64,000 nucleotides of DNA from Calorimonas adulescens (GCF_008274215.1 NZ_VTPS01000004.1:1-64000); one strand, 5' to 3'; shown: positions 26,547 through 36,477, counted from the first letter of the stretch. The notes: generated by a model not told the origin, from the letters alone. Numbers and translations are program-made.

Positions 26547-26575
26547 TTGACATATTTGTAGTGATATAGTAAAAT
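26547..26575 (+). promoter_or_regulatory. Promoter of tRNA-Thr and tuf
   Basis: TTGACA (26547-26552), 17 bases and TAAAAT (26570-26575) lie 24 bases before the tRNA. Confidence 0.75.
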
Positions 26576-26598
26576 TAAAAATCGGGTTAGTTGTTCAA

Positions 26599-26674
26599 GC
26601 CCATGTAGCTCAGTCGGCAGAGCGTCGCCTTGGTAAGGCGGAGGTCACCGGTTCAATCCCGGTCATGGGCTCCA
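26599..26674 (+). tRNA. tRNA-Thr (anticodon GGT)
   Basis: The 76-base cloverleaf has a 7-bp acceptor stem (GCCCATG with CATGGGC), anticodon loop TTGGTAA, T-loop TTCAATC and an encoded CCA end. The tuf gene follows 95 bases later with no terminator between, so they are probably co-transcribed. Confidence 0.97.
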
Positions 26675-26769
26675 TTTAGTCAAATATAGATTTGGAGGCT
26701 AATTAAGAAAATTGGCCGTTTTATATATAATTTTAAAATAATTATGTTATACATAGAGGAGGAAAAAAG

Positions 26770-27987
26770 ATGGCAAAAGCGCATTATGAAAGAACGAAGC
26801 CCCACGTAAATATAGGTACAATAGGCCATGTAGACCATGGCAAGACCACACTTACCTCAGCGATAACGATGGCGTTAGCAGTTGAGGGCAAAGCCCAGGC
26901 GAAAGCATATGACCAGATAGACAATGCGCCTGAAGAGAAAGCGAGAGGAATCACAATAAACACAGCCCATGTAGAGTATGAGACAGAGAAGAGGCACTAT
27001 GCCCATGTTGACTGTCCGGGACATGCTGACTATGTAAAGAACATGATAACAGGTGCTGCCCAGATGGATGGTGCCATACTGGTTGTATCAGCAGCAGACG
27101 GGCCGATGCCGCAGACGAGAGAGCATATACTCTTAGCGAGGCAGGTAGGGGTACCATATATAGTAGTATTTTTAAACAAAGCTGACATGGTAGACGATCC
27201 AGAGCTCATAGAGCTGGTAGAGATGGAAGTCAGGGACCTATTAAATGAATATGAATTTCCCGGAGACGAGATACCGATAGTGGTAGGGTCAGCCTATGAA
27301 GCCATGGAAGCCCTTATAAAGAACCCCAACATAAAAAGGGGAGAGAATCAGTGGGTAGACAAGATATGGGAATTAATGGATGCAGTAGACGAATATATAC
27401 CCACACCACAGAGGGATATAGATAAGCCATTCCTGATGCCAATAGAAGACGTATTCACCATCACAGGCAGAGGCACAGTGGTAACAGGGAGAGTAGAGAG
27501 GGGCAAGATCAAAGTAGGAGACGAAATAGAGATAGTAGGATTAATGAATGAGAGCAAGAAGACAGTAGTAACAGGATTAGAGATGTTCAGGAAGACCTTG
27601 GACGAAGCTCTGGCAGGGGACAACATAGGAGCGCTGTTAAGAGGCATACAGAGGACAGAGGTAGAGAGAGGGCAGGTATTAGCAAAACCAGGCAGCATAC
27701 ACCCACACACAAAATTTATAGGTCAGGTATATGTACTCACCAAAGAAGAGGGTGGGAGGCACACACCATTTTTCAACGGATACAGGCCACAGTTTTACTT
27801 TAGGACAACAGATGTCACTGGAGAGATAAAGTTACCAGAGGGTGTAGAAATGGTAATGCCTGGGGACAACATCAACATGGAAGTGACATTGATAACACCA
27901 ATAGCGATTGAAGAAGGATTAAGGTTTGCCATAAGAGAAGGTGGCAGAACAGTAGGTGCCGGTGTTGTCGGAAGTATAATTGAATAA
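26770..27987 (+). CDS. tuf: Elongation factor Tu, copy 1
   Basis: A 405-residue GTPase that brings aminoacyl-tRNA to the ribosome. G1 GHVDHGKTT (about residues 19-27), [16 protein letters not shown] and the GRGTVVTGR start of domain 2 are intact. The DNA is identical to the copy at 47567-48784, including the AGGAGGAAAAAAG ribosome site; identity ends abruptly on both sides. This copy lies alone after tRNA-Thr and before a terminator. Confidence 0.99.
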   Translation: MAKAHYERTKPHVNIGTIGHVDHGKTTLTSAITMALAVEGKAQAKAYDQIDNAPEEKARGITINTAHVEYETEKRHYAHVDCPGHADYVKNMITGAAQMDGAILVVSAADGPMPQTREHILLARQVGVPYIVVFLNKADMVDDPELIELVEMEVRDLLNEYEFPGDEIPIVVGSAYEAMEALIKNPNIKRGENQWVDKIWELMDAVDEYIPTPQRDIDKPFLMPIEDVFTITGRGTVVTGRVERGKIKVGDEIEIVGLMNESKKTVVTGLEMFRKTLDEALAGDNIGALLRGIQRTEVERGQVLAKPGSIHPHTKFIGQVYVLTKEEGGRHTPFFNGYRPQFYFRTTDVTGEIKLPEGVEMVMPGDNINMEVTLITPIAIEEGLRFAIREGGRTVGAGVVGSIIE

Positions 27988-27997
27988 GAGCGATTGG

Positions 27998-28027
27998 GGA
28001 CCAGGTAAGCCTGGTCCTTTGTTATTT
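27998..28027 (+). terminator. Terminator after tuf copy 1
   Basis: An 8-bp perfect stem (27998-28005 with 28010-28017), loop TAAG and TTTGTTATTT. Confidence 0.85.
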
Positions 28028-28036
28028 AAAGTTTTG

Positions 28037-28065
28037 TTGACAATAAAAAATATTTATGGTAAATT
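28037..28065 (+). promoter_or_regulatory. Promoter of rpmG-secE-nusG-rplK-rplA
   Basis: TTGACA (28037-28042), 17 bases and TAAATT (28060-28065) with a TGG extension. Confidence 0.7.
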
Positions 28066-28159
28066 TAATGAGTAACGGTGTAAAAGAAGGAAATCCGTCC
28101 TTAATGCTGAATATATCTGTTATAAACCGCGTGTAATTTTATATTTGGGGGTGTTTTTA

Positions 28160-28312
28160 ATGCCGAGGGTAAGGGTTACTCTGGAGTGTACTGAGTGTCA
28201 CCAGAGAAATTATAATACTACTAAAAATAAAAAGACCCATCCTGATAGAATGGAATTAAAGAAATACTGCAGATTTTGCAGACATCATACTTTGCATAGG
28301 GAAACAAAATAG
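28160..28312 (+). CDS. rpmG: Ribosomal protein L33
   Basis: A 50-residue 50S protein starting [13 protein letters not shown]. The two CxxC pairs (CTEC at 10-13 and CRFC at 37-40) make it the zinc-binding C+ form. GGGGGTG precedes the ATG. It opens the secE-nusG operon as in Bacillus. No zinc-free paralogue is visible in the window. Confidence 0.97.
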   Translation: MPRVRVTLECTECHQRNYNTTKNKKTHPDRMELKKYCRFCRHHTLHRETK

Positions 28313-28337
28313 TTTGATGAGGATGTGAATAAAGTTT

Positions 28338-28544
28338 ATGGCCAATAATGGTGGAGGTATAAAATCTATAAGCAACTTTTTCCATGATGTAAGGGCAGAA
28401 CTTCGCAAGGTTACATGGCCAGACAGGTCTACAGTCAGGACATATACCATGGGAGTAATTTTAATTATTGCCCTCTTGGGGTTATTCATTTTTCTGGCTG
28501 ATTCAGTGTTTGTAACACTCTTAAACTGGATTTTGAGTTTGTAA
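28338..28544 (+). CDS. secE: Preprotein translocase subunit SecE
   Basis: A 68-residue single-span membrane protein of the SecYEG channel. The amphipathic D-V-R-A-E-L-R-K-V-T-W-P helix (about residues 17-28) precedes one membrane helix near the C-terminus (about 38-60). Length is normal for Firmicutes. The ribosome site is weak and distant. Its stop lies 18 bases before nusG. Confidence 0.95.
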   Translation: MANNGGGIKSISNFFHDVRAELRKVTWPDRSTVRTYTMGVILIIALLGLFIFLADSVFVTLLNWILSL

Positions 28545-28562
28545 ATGGATGGAGGGTATCAT

Positions 28563-29102
28563 ATGTCGTTTTTGGACATTGTTGATACCGATAAACCTCG
28601 GTGGTATGTGGTTCATACCTATTCTGGATATGAAAATAAGGTCAAGGCAGATTTGGAAAAGACAGTGGAAAATCGTGGCCTGCAGAATATCATATATGAC
28701 ATTAAAGTGCCAGAAGAAGAGGTTATTGAGATCAAAGATGGCAAAAAGAAAACTGTTAAACGAAAAATATTCCCTGGTTATGTTCTCATTAAAATGAAAA
28801 TGAGTGATGACTCGTGGTATATTGTTAGAAACACAAGGGGTGTTACAGGGTTTGTAGGACCTGGGTCAAAGCCAGTACCACTTACTGATGCGGAAGTCAA
28901 AGCCTTAGGTATAAAAGAGGCCATTCCCTCAGTAGAATTTAGTGTGGGGGACAATGTTAGAGTGACTGCTGGCCCACTGGCGAATTTTATAGGTAGGGTT
29001 GAAGAGATTGAAATGGAGAAACAAAAGGTCAAGGTGTTAGTTTCTATGTTTGGAAGAGAAACACCTGTAGAATTGGATTTTATACAAATCCAGAAGATAT
29101 AA
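28563..29102 (+). CDS. nusG: Transcription termination/antitermination factor NusG
   Basis: A 179-residue protein binding RNA polymerase. The NGN domain begins at WYVVHTYSGYE (about residues 13-23), includes FPGYVLI, and a C-terminal KOW domain begins near VGDNVRVTAGP. The true start is ATG 28563 after GGAGGG; the ATG at 28545 overlaps the secE stop and puts the ribosome site inside the gene. Confidence 0.97.
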   Translation: MSFLDIVDTDKPRWYVVHTYSGYENKVKADLEKTVENRGLQNIIYDIKVPEEEVIEIKDGKKKTVKRKIFPGYVLIKMKMSDDSWYIVRNTRGVTGFVGPGSKPVPLTDAEVKALGIKEAIPSVEFSVGDNVRVTAGPLANFIGRVEEIEMEKQKVKVLVSMFGRETPVELDFIQIQKI

Positions 29103-29124
29103 GACATGTTAAGGAGGTGCGCAT

Positions 29125-29550
29125 ATGGCAAAAAAAATCACAGCATTTGTGAAGCTACAAATCCCAGCTGGCAAAGCAACGCCAGCGCCGCCTGTAGGTC
29201 CGGCGCTAGGCCAGCATGGAGTTAATATAATGGGTTTTTGCAAAGAGTTTAACGAAAGGACAGCAAGTCAGGCGGGTCTTATTATACCGGTTGTTATAAC
29301 AGTATATGCGGACAGGTCGTTTTCTTTTATCACAAAAACGCCTCCAGCTTCTGTGTTATTAAAAAGAGCAGCAGGTATAGAGAGCGGTTCTCCGGAACCC
29401 AACAAGAAGAAAGTGGCTAAGGTAACGTGGGATAAAATCAGAGAGATAGCCGAGCTCAAAATGCCTGATTTAAATGCAGGTAGCATTGAAGCAGCGATGA
29501 AAATGATTGCGGGTACAGCAAGAAGCATGGGGATTGAGGTTGTAGAGTAA
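29125..29550 (+). CDS. rplK: Ribosomal protein L11
   Basis: A 141-residue 50S stalk-base protein. It starts [20 protein letters not shown] and keeps the [15 protein letters not shown] block (about residues 22-36), where thiostrepton-type drugs and RelA signalling act. AAGGAGGTG precedes the ATG. It is followed by rplA. Confidence 0.99.
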   Translation: MAKKITAFVKLQIPAGKATPAPPVGPALGQHGVNIMGFCKEFNERTASQAGLIIPVVITVYADRSFSFITKTPPASVLLKRAAGIESGSPEPNKKKVAKVTWDKIREIAELKMPDLNAGSIEAAMKMIAGTARSMGIEVVE

Positions 29551-29599
29551 GCATTAAGTGGGAGGGGTTTCCCGATATTACCACATAAGGAGGATAAAT

Positions 29600-30295
29600 A
29601 TGGCAAAGAGAGGTAAAACCTATCTTCAAAGTTTGTCAGAATATGATAAGACAAGATTATATGATGCAAAGGAAGCTCTGGAAATAGTTTTAAAGACAGC
29701 AAAGGCGAAGTTTGATGAGACCATAGAGTTATCTATAAGATTGGGTGTTGACCCAAGACATGCAGACCAGCAGGTTAGAGGTACAGTTGTCCTGCCTCAT
29801 GGCACAGGTAAATCCAAAAAAGTGCTTGTACTTGCGAAAGGTGATAAGGCAAGGGAGGCGCAGGAAGCTGGAGCTGAGTTTGTTGGTGCTGAAGAGATGC
29901 TTGAGAAAATTGAGAAAGAAAACTGGTTTGACTATGATGTTATAATTGCCACGCCTGATATGATGGGAGCGGTTGGTAGACTAGGTAGAGTACTTGGGCC
30001 AAAAGGGCTTATGCCAAATCCAAAGTCTGGGACTGTTACATTTGATGTTGCTAAAGCTGTAAGCGAGGTAAAGGCAGGTAAGATAGAGTATAGGGTAGAC
30101 AAGACAGGCATAGTGCATGTGCCAATTGGCAAAAAATCCTTTGGGGTAGATAAATTGTTTGAAAACTACCAGACTATTATGGAGGCTATTATAAAGGCAA
30201 AACCTGCTGCTGCAAAGGGCCAATATATAAAGAGCGTTGTCCTTTCATCTACCATGGGACCTGGCGTAAAGGTGGTACCGCAGAGGGCAGCATAA
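29600..30295 (+). CDS. rplA: Ribosomal protein L1
   Basis: A 231-residue 50S protein of the L1 stalk, aiding release of deacylated tRNA and, in many bacteria, repressing its own mRNA. It shows the two-domain pattern with [12 protein letters not shown] and the MPNPKSGTV signature. The ATG after AAGGAGG at 29600 is chosen over an upstream in-frame start at 29558. Confidence 0.98.
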   Translation: MAKRGKTYLQSLSEYDKTRLYDAKEALEIVLKTAKAKFDETIELSIRLGVDPRHADQQVRGTVVLPHGTGKSKKVLVLAKGDKAREAQEAGAEFVGAEEMLEKIEKENWFDYDVIIATPDMMGAVGRLGRVLGPKGLMPNPKSGTVTFDVAKAVSEVKAGKIEYRVDKTGIVHVPIGKKSFGVDKLFENYQTIMEAIIKAKPAAAKGQYIKSVVLSSTMGPGVKVVPQRAA

Positions 30296-30328
30296 AATTG
30301 CAATTTTGCTGGTCTGTCAAATTTATAG

Positions 30329-30357
30329 TTGACATATGAGATATTATATACTATAAT
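30329..30357 (+). promoter_or_regulatory. Consensus promoter of the L10 leader-rplJL transcript
   Basis: A perfect TTGACA (30329-30334), 17 bases and perfect TATAAT (30352-30357). Confidence 0.85.
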
Positions 30358-30469
30358 AGCCAATTGTGTGGTGCTATTATTGATTGACCGCAGTAAGTTT
30401 CTGGGTGTGTTGTTATGTTATATGCTGCCACTAATAGTAGATTTATTTATTACAGTAAAATTAATATTG

Positions 30470-30568
30470 AAGATTGACGACCGTAGACAGTAGGTGGCGT
30501 ACTGCGTAAATCCTACCGAGGTTGTGCCGATAAATAGAGGCCTTCCATGTCTATGGGAGGCCTTTTTT
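30470..30568 (+). ncRNA. Ribosomal protein L10 leader with attenuator
   Basis: The leader before rplJ shows the usual L10(L12)4-binding type sequence and ends in a hairpin (30538-30546 with 30555-30563, one G-T pair) followed by six T residues. The complex should bind its own leader and favour termination when in excess. The remainder of the 302-base gap holds the promoter and an unstructured 5' part. Confidence 0.85.
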
Positions 30569-30597
30569 CATATAATAAACCCCAGGAGGTGAGATGA

Positions 30598-31122
30598 TTG
30601 AGTAAGACCCGTGAGGAAAAATCGCAGATAGTAGAACAGTTAAAGGAAAACTTTCAGAAGGCTCAATCTGTGATTTTGACAGATTACAAGGGGTTGACAG
30701 TAGAAGATGAGACTGCATTGAGAAAAAAGTTTAGAGAAGCGGGAGCTAAGTATGAGGTCATAAAGAACACCCTTGCTGAAAGAGCAGCAAAAGAAATAGG
30801 GATAGAAGGAATTGAAAATTTTTTGACTGGTACAACTGCTGCGGCATATGGGTTTGACGATCCGGTAACCCCTGCGAAAATTTTGGCAGAATATGCTAAG
30901 GAGCACGAACAAATCAAGGTTAAAGGCGGTATTGTCAACGGTAAAGTTGTAGGGATTGATGAAATAAATGTCCTTGCCGAGCTACCGCCAAAGGAGCAAC
31001 TCATTGCAAAGATGCTGGGAAGCATGCAGGCACCTATATTTGGTCTTGCTGGTGCACTCTCAGGTATCCTCAGAAAGTTGCTTTATGCTTTGAATGCAAT
31101 TTCTGAGGCTAAGAAAGCTTAA
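30598..31122 (+). CDS. rplJ: Ribosomal protein L10
   Basis: A 174-residue stalk protein that anchors the L7/L12 dimers. It starts at TTG 30598 behind AGGAGGTGAG; the ATG four bases upstream is out of frame and stops at once. The [16 protein letters not shown] block is typical, and the C-terminal helix that carries L12 is present. The L10 leader lies directly upstream. Confidence 0.97.
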   Translation: MSKTREEKSQIVEQLKENFQKAQSVILTDYKGLTVEDETALRKKFREAGAKYEVIKNTLAERAAKEIGIEGIENFLTGTTAAAYGFDDPVTPAKILAEYAKEHEQIKVKGGIVNGKVVGIDEINVLAELPPKEQLIAKMLGSMQAPIFGLAGALSGILRKLLYALNAISEAKKA

Positions 31123-31150
31123 TGAAAAATTATTAAGAGGAGGAACAATA

Positions 31151-31525
31151 ATGAGCAAAGAAGAAATATTGGAAGCTATAAAAGGTATGACTGTTTTGGA
31201 ACTTGCAGATCTGGTAAAGGCATTAGAGGAGGAATTTGGTGTATCTGCTGCAGCCCCTGTAGCTGTTGCTGCAGCTCCGGCTGCCGCTGCTGCAGCTCCG
31301 CAGGAGGAGGAAAAGACAGAATTTGATGTAATTCTTAAAGATGTTGGTGCAGAAAAGATAAAGGTAATCAAGGTTGTAAGAGAATTAACCAACCTTGGTT
31401 TAAAAGAGGCTAAGGATCTTGTTGATAATGCTCCAAAACCTGTCAAAGAAGGGGTAAGCAAGCAGGAAGCTGAAGAAATAAAAGCTAAGTTTGCTGAGGT
31501 TGGAGCTACAGTCGAGATAAAATAA
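31151..31525 (+). CDS. rplL: Ribosomal protein L7/L12
   Basis: A 124-residue stalk protein that recruits translation factors. N-terminal dimer domain ([17 protein letters not shown]), an alanine-rich hinge (about residues 36-55) and the C-terminal domain with [20 protein letters not shown] (split about 75-94) are complete. ATG 31151 follows AGAGGAGG. A strong terminator follows, so transcription does not obviously continue into rpoB. Confidence 0.99.
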   Translation: MSKEEILEAIKGMTVLELADLVKALEEEFGVSAAAPVAVAAAPAAAAAAPQEEEKTEFDVILKDVGAEKIKVIKVVRELTNLGLKEAKDLVDNAPKPVKEGVSKQEAEEIKAKFAEVGATVEIK

Positions 31526-31545
31526 ATTTAAGAGATATGACATGC

Positions 31546-31573
31546 AAAAAAAGGGCTGATTCAGCCCTTTTTT
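31546..31573 (+). terminator. Terminator after rplL
   Basis: A/T-flanked palindrome GGGCTG/CAGCCC (31553-31558, 31562-31567) with A7 before and T6 after; could work on both strands. Confidence 0.88.
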
Positions 31574-31712
31574 GTTGTATATGTATAAATTTATTGTTGA
31601 TGATCTTTAAAAAATATCATTGTAACTTTTCTAACTCTTTACGGTGATGTTTTATTATGATGATTTACAAGGCGCCATTATCGTAAAATAACCACAGCTA
31701 AACAAGACTACA

Positions 31713-31741
31713 TTGATTTTTGATAAAGAATCTCATATAAT
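31713..31741 (+). promoter_or_regulatory. Promoter of the MarR-ABC operon
   Basis: TTGATT (31713-31718), 17 bases and TATAAT (31736-31741). Confidence 0.7.
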
Positions 31742-31778
31742 ATATTTAGTAAACCAAATATTTAGGGAGACAAATTAT

Positions 31779-32222
31779 ATGTATTCAGAAGACATTATCG
31801 AATTGGAGATGCTTTTTCGGGAAATAAACCATAAGATAAATCTTTGTACCCGATGTTATCTCAATGAAAAAGGTATAACCATGTCGAGGTTTTGGGTGAT
31901 GAATAAGCTATCATTCGATAAGCCCATTACCATGAAAGACCTTCAAAAGAAATTGCTCCTGGCCCCTGCAACTTTAACGGGGCTTATAGATAATCTTGTG
32001 GATGACAAACTTGTAAAAAGATGGAGAGATAATGTCGATAGAAGACTGGTTTATCTTACCCTAACAAAGGAAGGCCAAGAGTTATTAAATGATATTCTGC
32101 AGTATCGTGCTTCAATATTTATGGATTCGCTAAAAGATATTGAAGCACTGAATATTGAAGGTCTAAATCATGATTTAGCTCTTATATTAGACCGACTAAA
32201 TAAAAAATTCGACAGAGAATAG
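31779..32222 (+). CDS. MarR-family transcriptional regulator
   Basis: A 147-residue winged-helix regulator. The helix-turn-helix covers about residues 48-72 (PITMKDLQKKLLLAPATLTGLIDNL, split) and the wing is the R-x-x-D-x-x-D-R-R-L-V-Y-L segment typical of MarR proteins. It probably represses itself and the ABC exporter genes next to it in response to a small ligand. ATG 31779 follows AGGGAGA. It heads the accessory block between rplL and rpoB. Confidence 0.9.
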   Translation: MYSEDIIELEMLFREINHKINLCTRCYLNEKGITMSRFWVMNKLSFDKPITMKDLQKKLLLAPATLTGLIDNLVDDKLVKRWRDNVDRRLVYLTLTKEGQELLNDILQYRASIFMDSLKDIEALNIEGLNHDLALILDRLNKKFDRE

Positions 32223-32295
32223 TGTCACAGTTTTAGAGGTTCTTTCTTATCATATCCGACACTTATAAAGAACTTTTATGGGAGGAACTGTTTTC

Positions 32296-33096
32296 ATGCC
32301 ATATTCCATAGAGGTAAAGGATTTAAGGAAACGCTTTGGAGATTATGATGCCGTAAACTGTATCAATTTTAACATTCATGAAGGGGAAGTTTTTGCATTG
32401 CTTGGGCCGAACGGTGCAGGTAAAACCACCACCATCCGCATGATAACCACTCTTTTGCCTCCTACCTCAGGTGAGATAAAGATCGAAGGCTTTGATATAA
32501 AGAAGCATGGAACTTTTATCCGAAGATTGATAGGATATGTACCCCAGGCCCTTTCAGCTGATTCCACTTTGACGGGCTATGAAAATCTTTTATTTATCAC
32601 AAAGTTACTGCGCCTACCAGCCAGAGAGCGGGAAGAAAGGATAAGATATGTTTTAGACATATTGAATTTAAAAGATGCAGCAAATCGGTTGGTGAGAGAA
32701 TATTCCGGGGGGATGGTGAGAAGGCTTGAAATAGGCCAGGCCATTATCCACAGGCCAAGGATATTAGTCTTGGATGAGCCTACGGTAGGCCTTGACCCTG
32801 TTGCAAGGCATAACGTATGGGACGTTCTCAATATATTGCGAAGGGAAACCAGCCTTACTATATTGATAACCACCCACTACATGGAAGAAGCGGAAACAAT
32901 CTGCAATAGGGTTGCCATTATGAACAGGGGCCATATAGCGGCATTGGGTACGCCCGATGAGTTAAAGGCCATGACAGGAAAGTCTGATGCCACTCTTGAA
33001 GATGTATTTACATTCTTTACAGGCAATCAACTGGAGACAGGAGGGAGCTTTAATGAAATACGTCAAATCAGAAGACGAATCCAACGTTTTAATTGA
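32296..33096 (+). CDS. ABC transporter ATP-binding protein (DrrA/CcmA-type)
   Basis: A 266-residue ATPase. Walker A GPNGAGKTT (about residues 38-46), signature YSGGMVRRLEI, Walker B VLDEPTVGLDP and the switch histidine in TTHYMEE are present, plus the short C-terminal tail ending in a L-E-D-V-F-x-x-F-T-G motif typical of drug/daunorubicin-type exporters. GGGAGGA supports ATG 32296. The permease gene overlaps its end by 44 bases, so the two form one exporter. Confidence 0.95.
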   Translation: MPYSIEVKDLRKRFGDYDAVNCINFNIHEGEVFALLGPNGAGKTTTIRMITTLLPPTSGEIKIEGFDIKKHGTFIRRLIGYVPQALSADSTLTGYENLLFITKLLRLPAREREERIRYVLDILNLKDAANRLVREYSGGMVRRLEIGQAIIHRPRILVLDEPTVGLDPVARHNVWDVLNILRRETSLTILITTHYMEEAETICNRVAIMNRGHIAALGTPDELKAMTGKSDATLEDVFTFFTGNQLETGGSFNEIRQIRRRIQRFN

Positions 33097-33895
33097 AGAA
33101 AAGCTATTGGGGAAGTCGATTATATCAAATTTTGAGGCATATATGGCCAATTCACTTACTATTGCTGAAATAGAAATAAGAAAATTAAGACACGATCCCA
33201 CAGAGCTTTTTACCCGAGCCATTCAACCGGTCCTTTGGCTGGTGATATTCGGCCAGGCTTTTTCCAAGGTGCGCGCCATACCTACTGGTAATGTAAACTA
33301 CCAGACATTTATGACACCTGGGATTTTGGCCCAGTCAATGATGTTTATCTCAATTTTTTATGGCTTGAGCATTATATGGGATAAGGATCAGGGTATACTT
33401 CAAAAACTTATAGCCCTACCCGTGCCTCGACCAGCCTTTGTGACCGGTAAAGCTTTTGGCGCCGGTGTAAGAGCTATAAGTCAGGTTGTGATCATACTGC
33501 TACTTTCGTTGCTTTTGAGGATAAATTTGCATTGGAGCATACTCGGCATATTTATGAGCATAATCACCATAATTTTTGGTGCCATAATATTCTCGTCTCT
33601 GTCTATGGCCCTTGCAGCCATAGTAAAAAACAGGGAAAGATTTATGGGCATTGGCCAGGTTATAACTATGCCGTTGTTTTTTGCCAGTAATGCCATATAT
33701 CCCATATCAATCATGCCCCACTGGCTGCAGATACTTGCCCGAATAAACCCTTTAAGCTATATAGTGGAGCTCTTAAGGGGCTATCTGCTAAATGGTTATG
33801 TGCAAAATGCAGGATTTGATTGGTTTATCGTGATAATGGTGACTGTTATCATACAACTTATCGCTGCATATTTGTATCCAAAGATAGTAACGTAA
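33053..33895 (+). CDS. ABC-2 type permease
   Basis: A 280-residue membrane protein with about six helices of the ABC-2 family. It starts MKYVKSEDES behind GAGGGAG, has a soluble N-terminus, a T-P-G-I-L-A-Q-S-M-M-F block, a K-L-I-A-L-P-V-P-R coupling segment and the late N-P-L-S-Y-I-V-E-L-L-R motif. With the ATPase it should export a hydrophobic compound or drug; the substrate is unknown. Confidence 0.93.
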   Translation: MKYVKSEDESNVLIEEKLLGKSIISNFEAYMANSLTIAEIEIRKLRHDPTELFTRAIQPVLWLVIFGQAFSKVRAIPTGNVNYQTFMTPGILAQSMMFISIFYGLSIIWDKDQGILQKLIALPVPRPAFVTGKAFGAGVRAISQVVIILLLSLLLRINLHWSILGIFMSIITIIFGAIIFSSLSMALAAIVKNRERFMGIGQVITMPLFFASNAIYPISIMPHWLQILARINPLSYIVELLRGYLLNGYVQNAGFDWFIVIMVTVIIQLIAAYLYPKIVT

Positions 33896-33959
33896 GTTTG
33901 AGTCTAATCTTAAAATATTGAGGTGAGGAGGTAAAATCTATCTTAAAAATTCCCTAAAA

Positions 33960-34390
33960 GGTGTCTTGATAATATGGAGGCAAATGTATGAAAAAATAGA
34001 CACCACACTAAAAGTCGACATGACAAACCTTTCAACAATACTCTCATACCAAAAAGCACCAAGAACTTAAAAGAGATGGAGCTGAATTTAATATCAGCCG
34101 TTAGACAGTAATGAACACACTAAGAAAAACCCACAACCTTCAAACTTATGAAAAACCGAATGCAAAGAAAAAAAGAAATCCTATATATAAAAGCTGATGA
34201 AGACCATATCCATCTTATAATTTTCATGAATTTACGGTGAAGAAAAAAGAGAAGACACATGAAAAGATGTTTGAGAATACATTACAAATTATCCATGACA
34301 AAAGCCATGTAAAATGTATATGCACATCAGGAAACCAATACCCACATAATATTTATACCTTTTCAAAAAAGCTTGAATACCTGAGATAAA
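33960..34390 (+). pseudogene. Decayed ISLre2-like (UPF0236) transposase
   Basis: No intact ORF covers this stretch, but fragments read S-R-stop-T-V-M-N-T-L-R-K (stop TAG 34102-34104) and, in another frame, K-E-I-L-Y-I-K-A-D-E-D-H-I-H-L (from about 34172). The second closely recalls the LYIEADEDHVALQ core of ISLre2 transposases. At least one nonsense mutation and one frameshift separate them. I find no clear terminal repeats. Together with AT-rich flanks it accounts for most of the 623-base gap between the permease and nadE. Confidence 0.62.
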
Positions 34391-34401
34391 CGCTACAGCC
34401 T

Positions 34402-34430
34402 TTGAAAGTGGACTTAATATCTAATATAAT
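34402..34430 (+). promoter_or_regulatory. Promoter of nadE
   Basis: TTGAAA (34402-34407), 17 bases and TATAAT (34425-34430). Confidence 0.75.
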
Positions 34431-34518
34431 GTATAATAAAGCAGAGTAAAAGGAGAGGAACAGCACAGGGCAGCTCTCTTTTATAAAAAATAACAATATG
34501 GAAAAGGAATGAAAAGAA

Positions 34519-36477
34519 ATGGTGGAAAGTTTTGGCTTCATAAAGGTAGCATCTGCATCTCCGGTACTTAAAGTGGCCAACACGGATTATAATATTTGTG
34601 AAATAGAAAAGTTAATGCGGGAGGCTGACGCAAGAGGTGCACGCATAATAGCCTTCCCTGAATTATGCATAACAGGATATACCTGCAATGACCTGTTTCT
34701 GCAAAAGCAATTGTTAGAAAGGGCTAAAGGCGCACTTTTTGAGCTGTCGTCGAAAACTAAGGACCTGGATATTCTGGCAGTAGTAAGTTTACCTCTTTTG
34801 ATAGATCAAAGGCTTTATGACTGTGCGGCGGTAATTCAAAGAGGACAAATCCTGGGTATAGTCCCCAAGATATTTTTACCTAATTACAAGGAATTTTACG
34901 AAAAAAGATGGTTTACATCAGGTTATGAGATAAGCAGGGAGGCTTCGGAGATAAGGCTGTGGAGCAGAACTATACCCTTTGGTAATCTGCTGTTTAAAAA
35001 TGAGGAATATGACATAACCTTGGGAATAGAAATATGTGAAGATCTATGGGCCACAATTCCACCAAGTTCATATCTTGCTCTAAGTGGGGCAAACATTATC
35101 GTCAATCCATCTGCAAGCAATGAGCTGGTAGCCAAAGCAGAATACCGGAGAAAACTCATAGAGCAGCAGAGTGCTAGGTGCATCAGCGGGTATATCTATG
35201 CAGGAGCCGGAATATATGAATCCAGCACTGACCTGGTGTTTAGTGGTCACTGCCTGATAGCGGAAAATGGTATTATCCTGGAAGAATCGAAAAGATTTAA
35301 CAGAGGGAATACCATTATCTATTCGGAAATTGATGTCGACCGGCTCTCAGCCGAAAGGCAGTTTAACAAGACTTTTGCGGACAACTATGATATGGAAACT
35401 GACCGTAGGAGATTTAAAGTGGTGGAGTTTGAGTTTACTAGAAAGCTTATAGCAGATGCCGACAATTTTGACAGAAAAGTCCATCCATATCCCTTTGTTC
35501 CGTCCGATCCTGATACCGTTGACAGAAGGTGTGAGGAGATCTTCAATATCCAGACAGCAGGCCTTGCCAAGAGGATTGAACATACAGGAGCAAAGAAAGC
35601 TGTAATCGGCATTTCCGGTGGACTAGACTCCACGCTGGCGCTTCTTGTTACAGTAAAGACTTTTGACCTGCTGGGCATTTCACGGCAAAACATCGAGGCC
35701 ATCACCATGCCCGGTTTTGGGACCACAGATATGACCTACAACAATGCCGTCGAATTGATGAAGCTATTGAATGTAAACATGAGGGAAATCGATATAAAGC
35801 CCGCATGCCTTCAACATATGAAAGATATAGGTCACGACCCCGAAGTGCATGATATAACCTATGAAAATCTCCAGGCCCGGGAAAGAACCCAGATTCTAAT
35901 GGATATAGCCAACAAAGTGGAGGGCCTTGTGGTGGGGACGGGAGATTTGTCGGAACTGGCTCTGGGATGGGCCACTTATAATGGCGACCATATGTCCATG
36001 TATTCGGTAAACTGCGGTGTTCCTAAGACACTGGTGAGATTTTTGGTCAAGTGGATAGCAGATAATGTTGTAGAGGAAAATACCAGAAAGGTCTTGTATA
36101 AAATCATTGACACACCCATAAGCCCGGAGCTTTTGCCCCCGGATGAACAGGGAAGAATACGTCAGAAAACTGAGGACAAAGTGGGACCTTACGAACTTCA
36201 CGATTTTTTCCTCTTCTATGTGGTGAGATACGGCATGGCCCCAAGAAAAGTATTATTTTTGGCCAATATGGCCTTTAAGGATAAATACGAACCGAAAACA
36301 ATAAGAATGTGGCTTAAAAAATTCTACCATAGATTCTTTTCACAGCAGTTCAAACGCTCAGCCCTGCCGGATGGCCCCAAAGTTGGCAGTATAAGCCTTT
36401 CCCCTCGAGGTGACTGGCGCATGCCCAGTGATGCCGACAGTGCTATCTGGATAAAAGATCTTGAAGGGCTGATGTAA
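34519..36477 (+). CDS. nadE: Glutamine-dependent NAD+ synthetase
   Basis: A 652-residue two-domain enzyme making NAD+ from deamido-NAD with ammonia taken from glutamine. The N-terminal nitrilase-like glutaminase has the triad E in FPELCITGY (near 48), K in PKIFLPNY (near 115) and C in EICEDLW (near 173). The C-terminal synthetase has the P-loop SGGLDSTLAL (near 368), GTGDLSELALGW and the long family tail. It has its own promoter. It belongs to the block inserted between rplL and rpoB and is not a usual neighbour of RNA polymerase genes. Confidence 0.96.
   Translation: MVESFGFIKVASASPVLKVANTDYNICEIEKLMREADARGARIIAFPELCITGYTCNDLFLQKQLLERAKGALFELSSKTKDLDILAVVSLPLLIDQRLYDCAAVIQRGQILGIVPKIFLPNYKEFYEKRWFTSGYEISREASEIRLWSRTIPFGNLLFKNEEYDITLGIEICEDLWATIPPSSYLALSGANIIVNPSASNELVAKAEYRRKLIEQQSARCISGYIYAGAGIYESSTDLVFSGHCLIAENGIILEESKRFNRGNTIIYSEIDVDRLSAERQFNKTFADNYDMETDRRRFKVVEFEFTRKLIADADNFDRKVHPYPFVPSDPDTVDRRCEEIFNIQTAGLAKRIEHTGAKKAVIGISGGLDSTLALLVTVKTFDLLGISRQNIEAITMPGFGTTDMTYNNAVELMKLLNVNMREIDIKPACLQHMKDIGHDPEVHDITYENLQARERTQILMDIANKVEGLVVGTGDLSELALGWATYNGDHMSMYSVNCGVPKTLVRFLVKWIADNVVEENTRKVLYKIIDTPISPELLPPDEQGRIRQKTEDKVGPYELHDFFLFYVVRYGMAPRKVLFLANMAFKDKYEPKTIRMWLKKFYHRFFSQQFKRSALPDGPKVGSISLSPRGDWRMPSDADSAIWIKDLEGLM

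Noticed and set aside
26712-26731. Separate promoter for tuf copy 1 (TTGGCC with TATAAT)
   Set aside because: The spacer is only eight bases, too short for sigma-A; read-through from the tRNA promoter is more likely.
27348-27710. Minus-strand ORF in both tuf copies
   Set aside because: It appears twice only because tuf is duplicated; composition is a shadow of EF-Tu.
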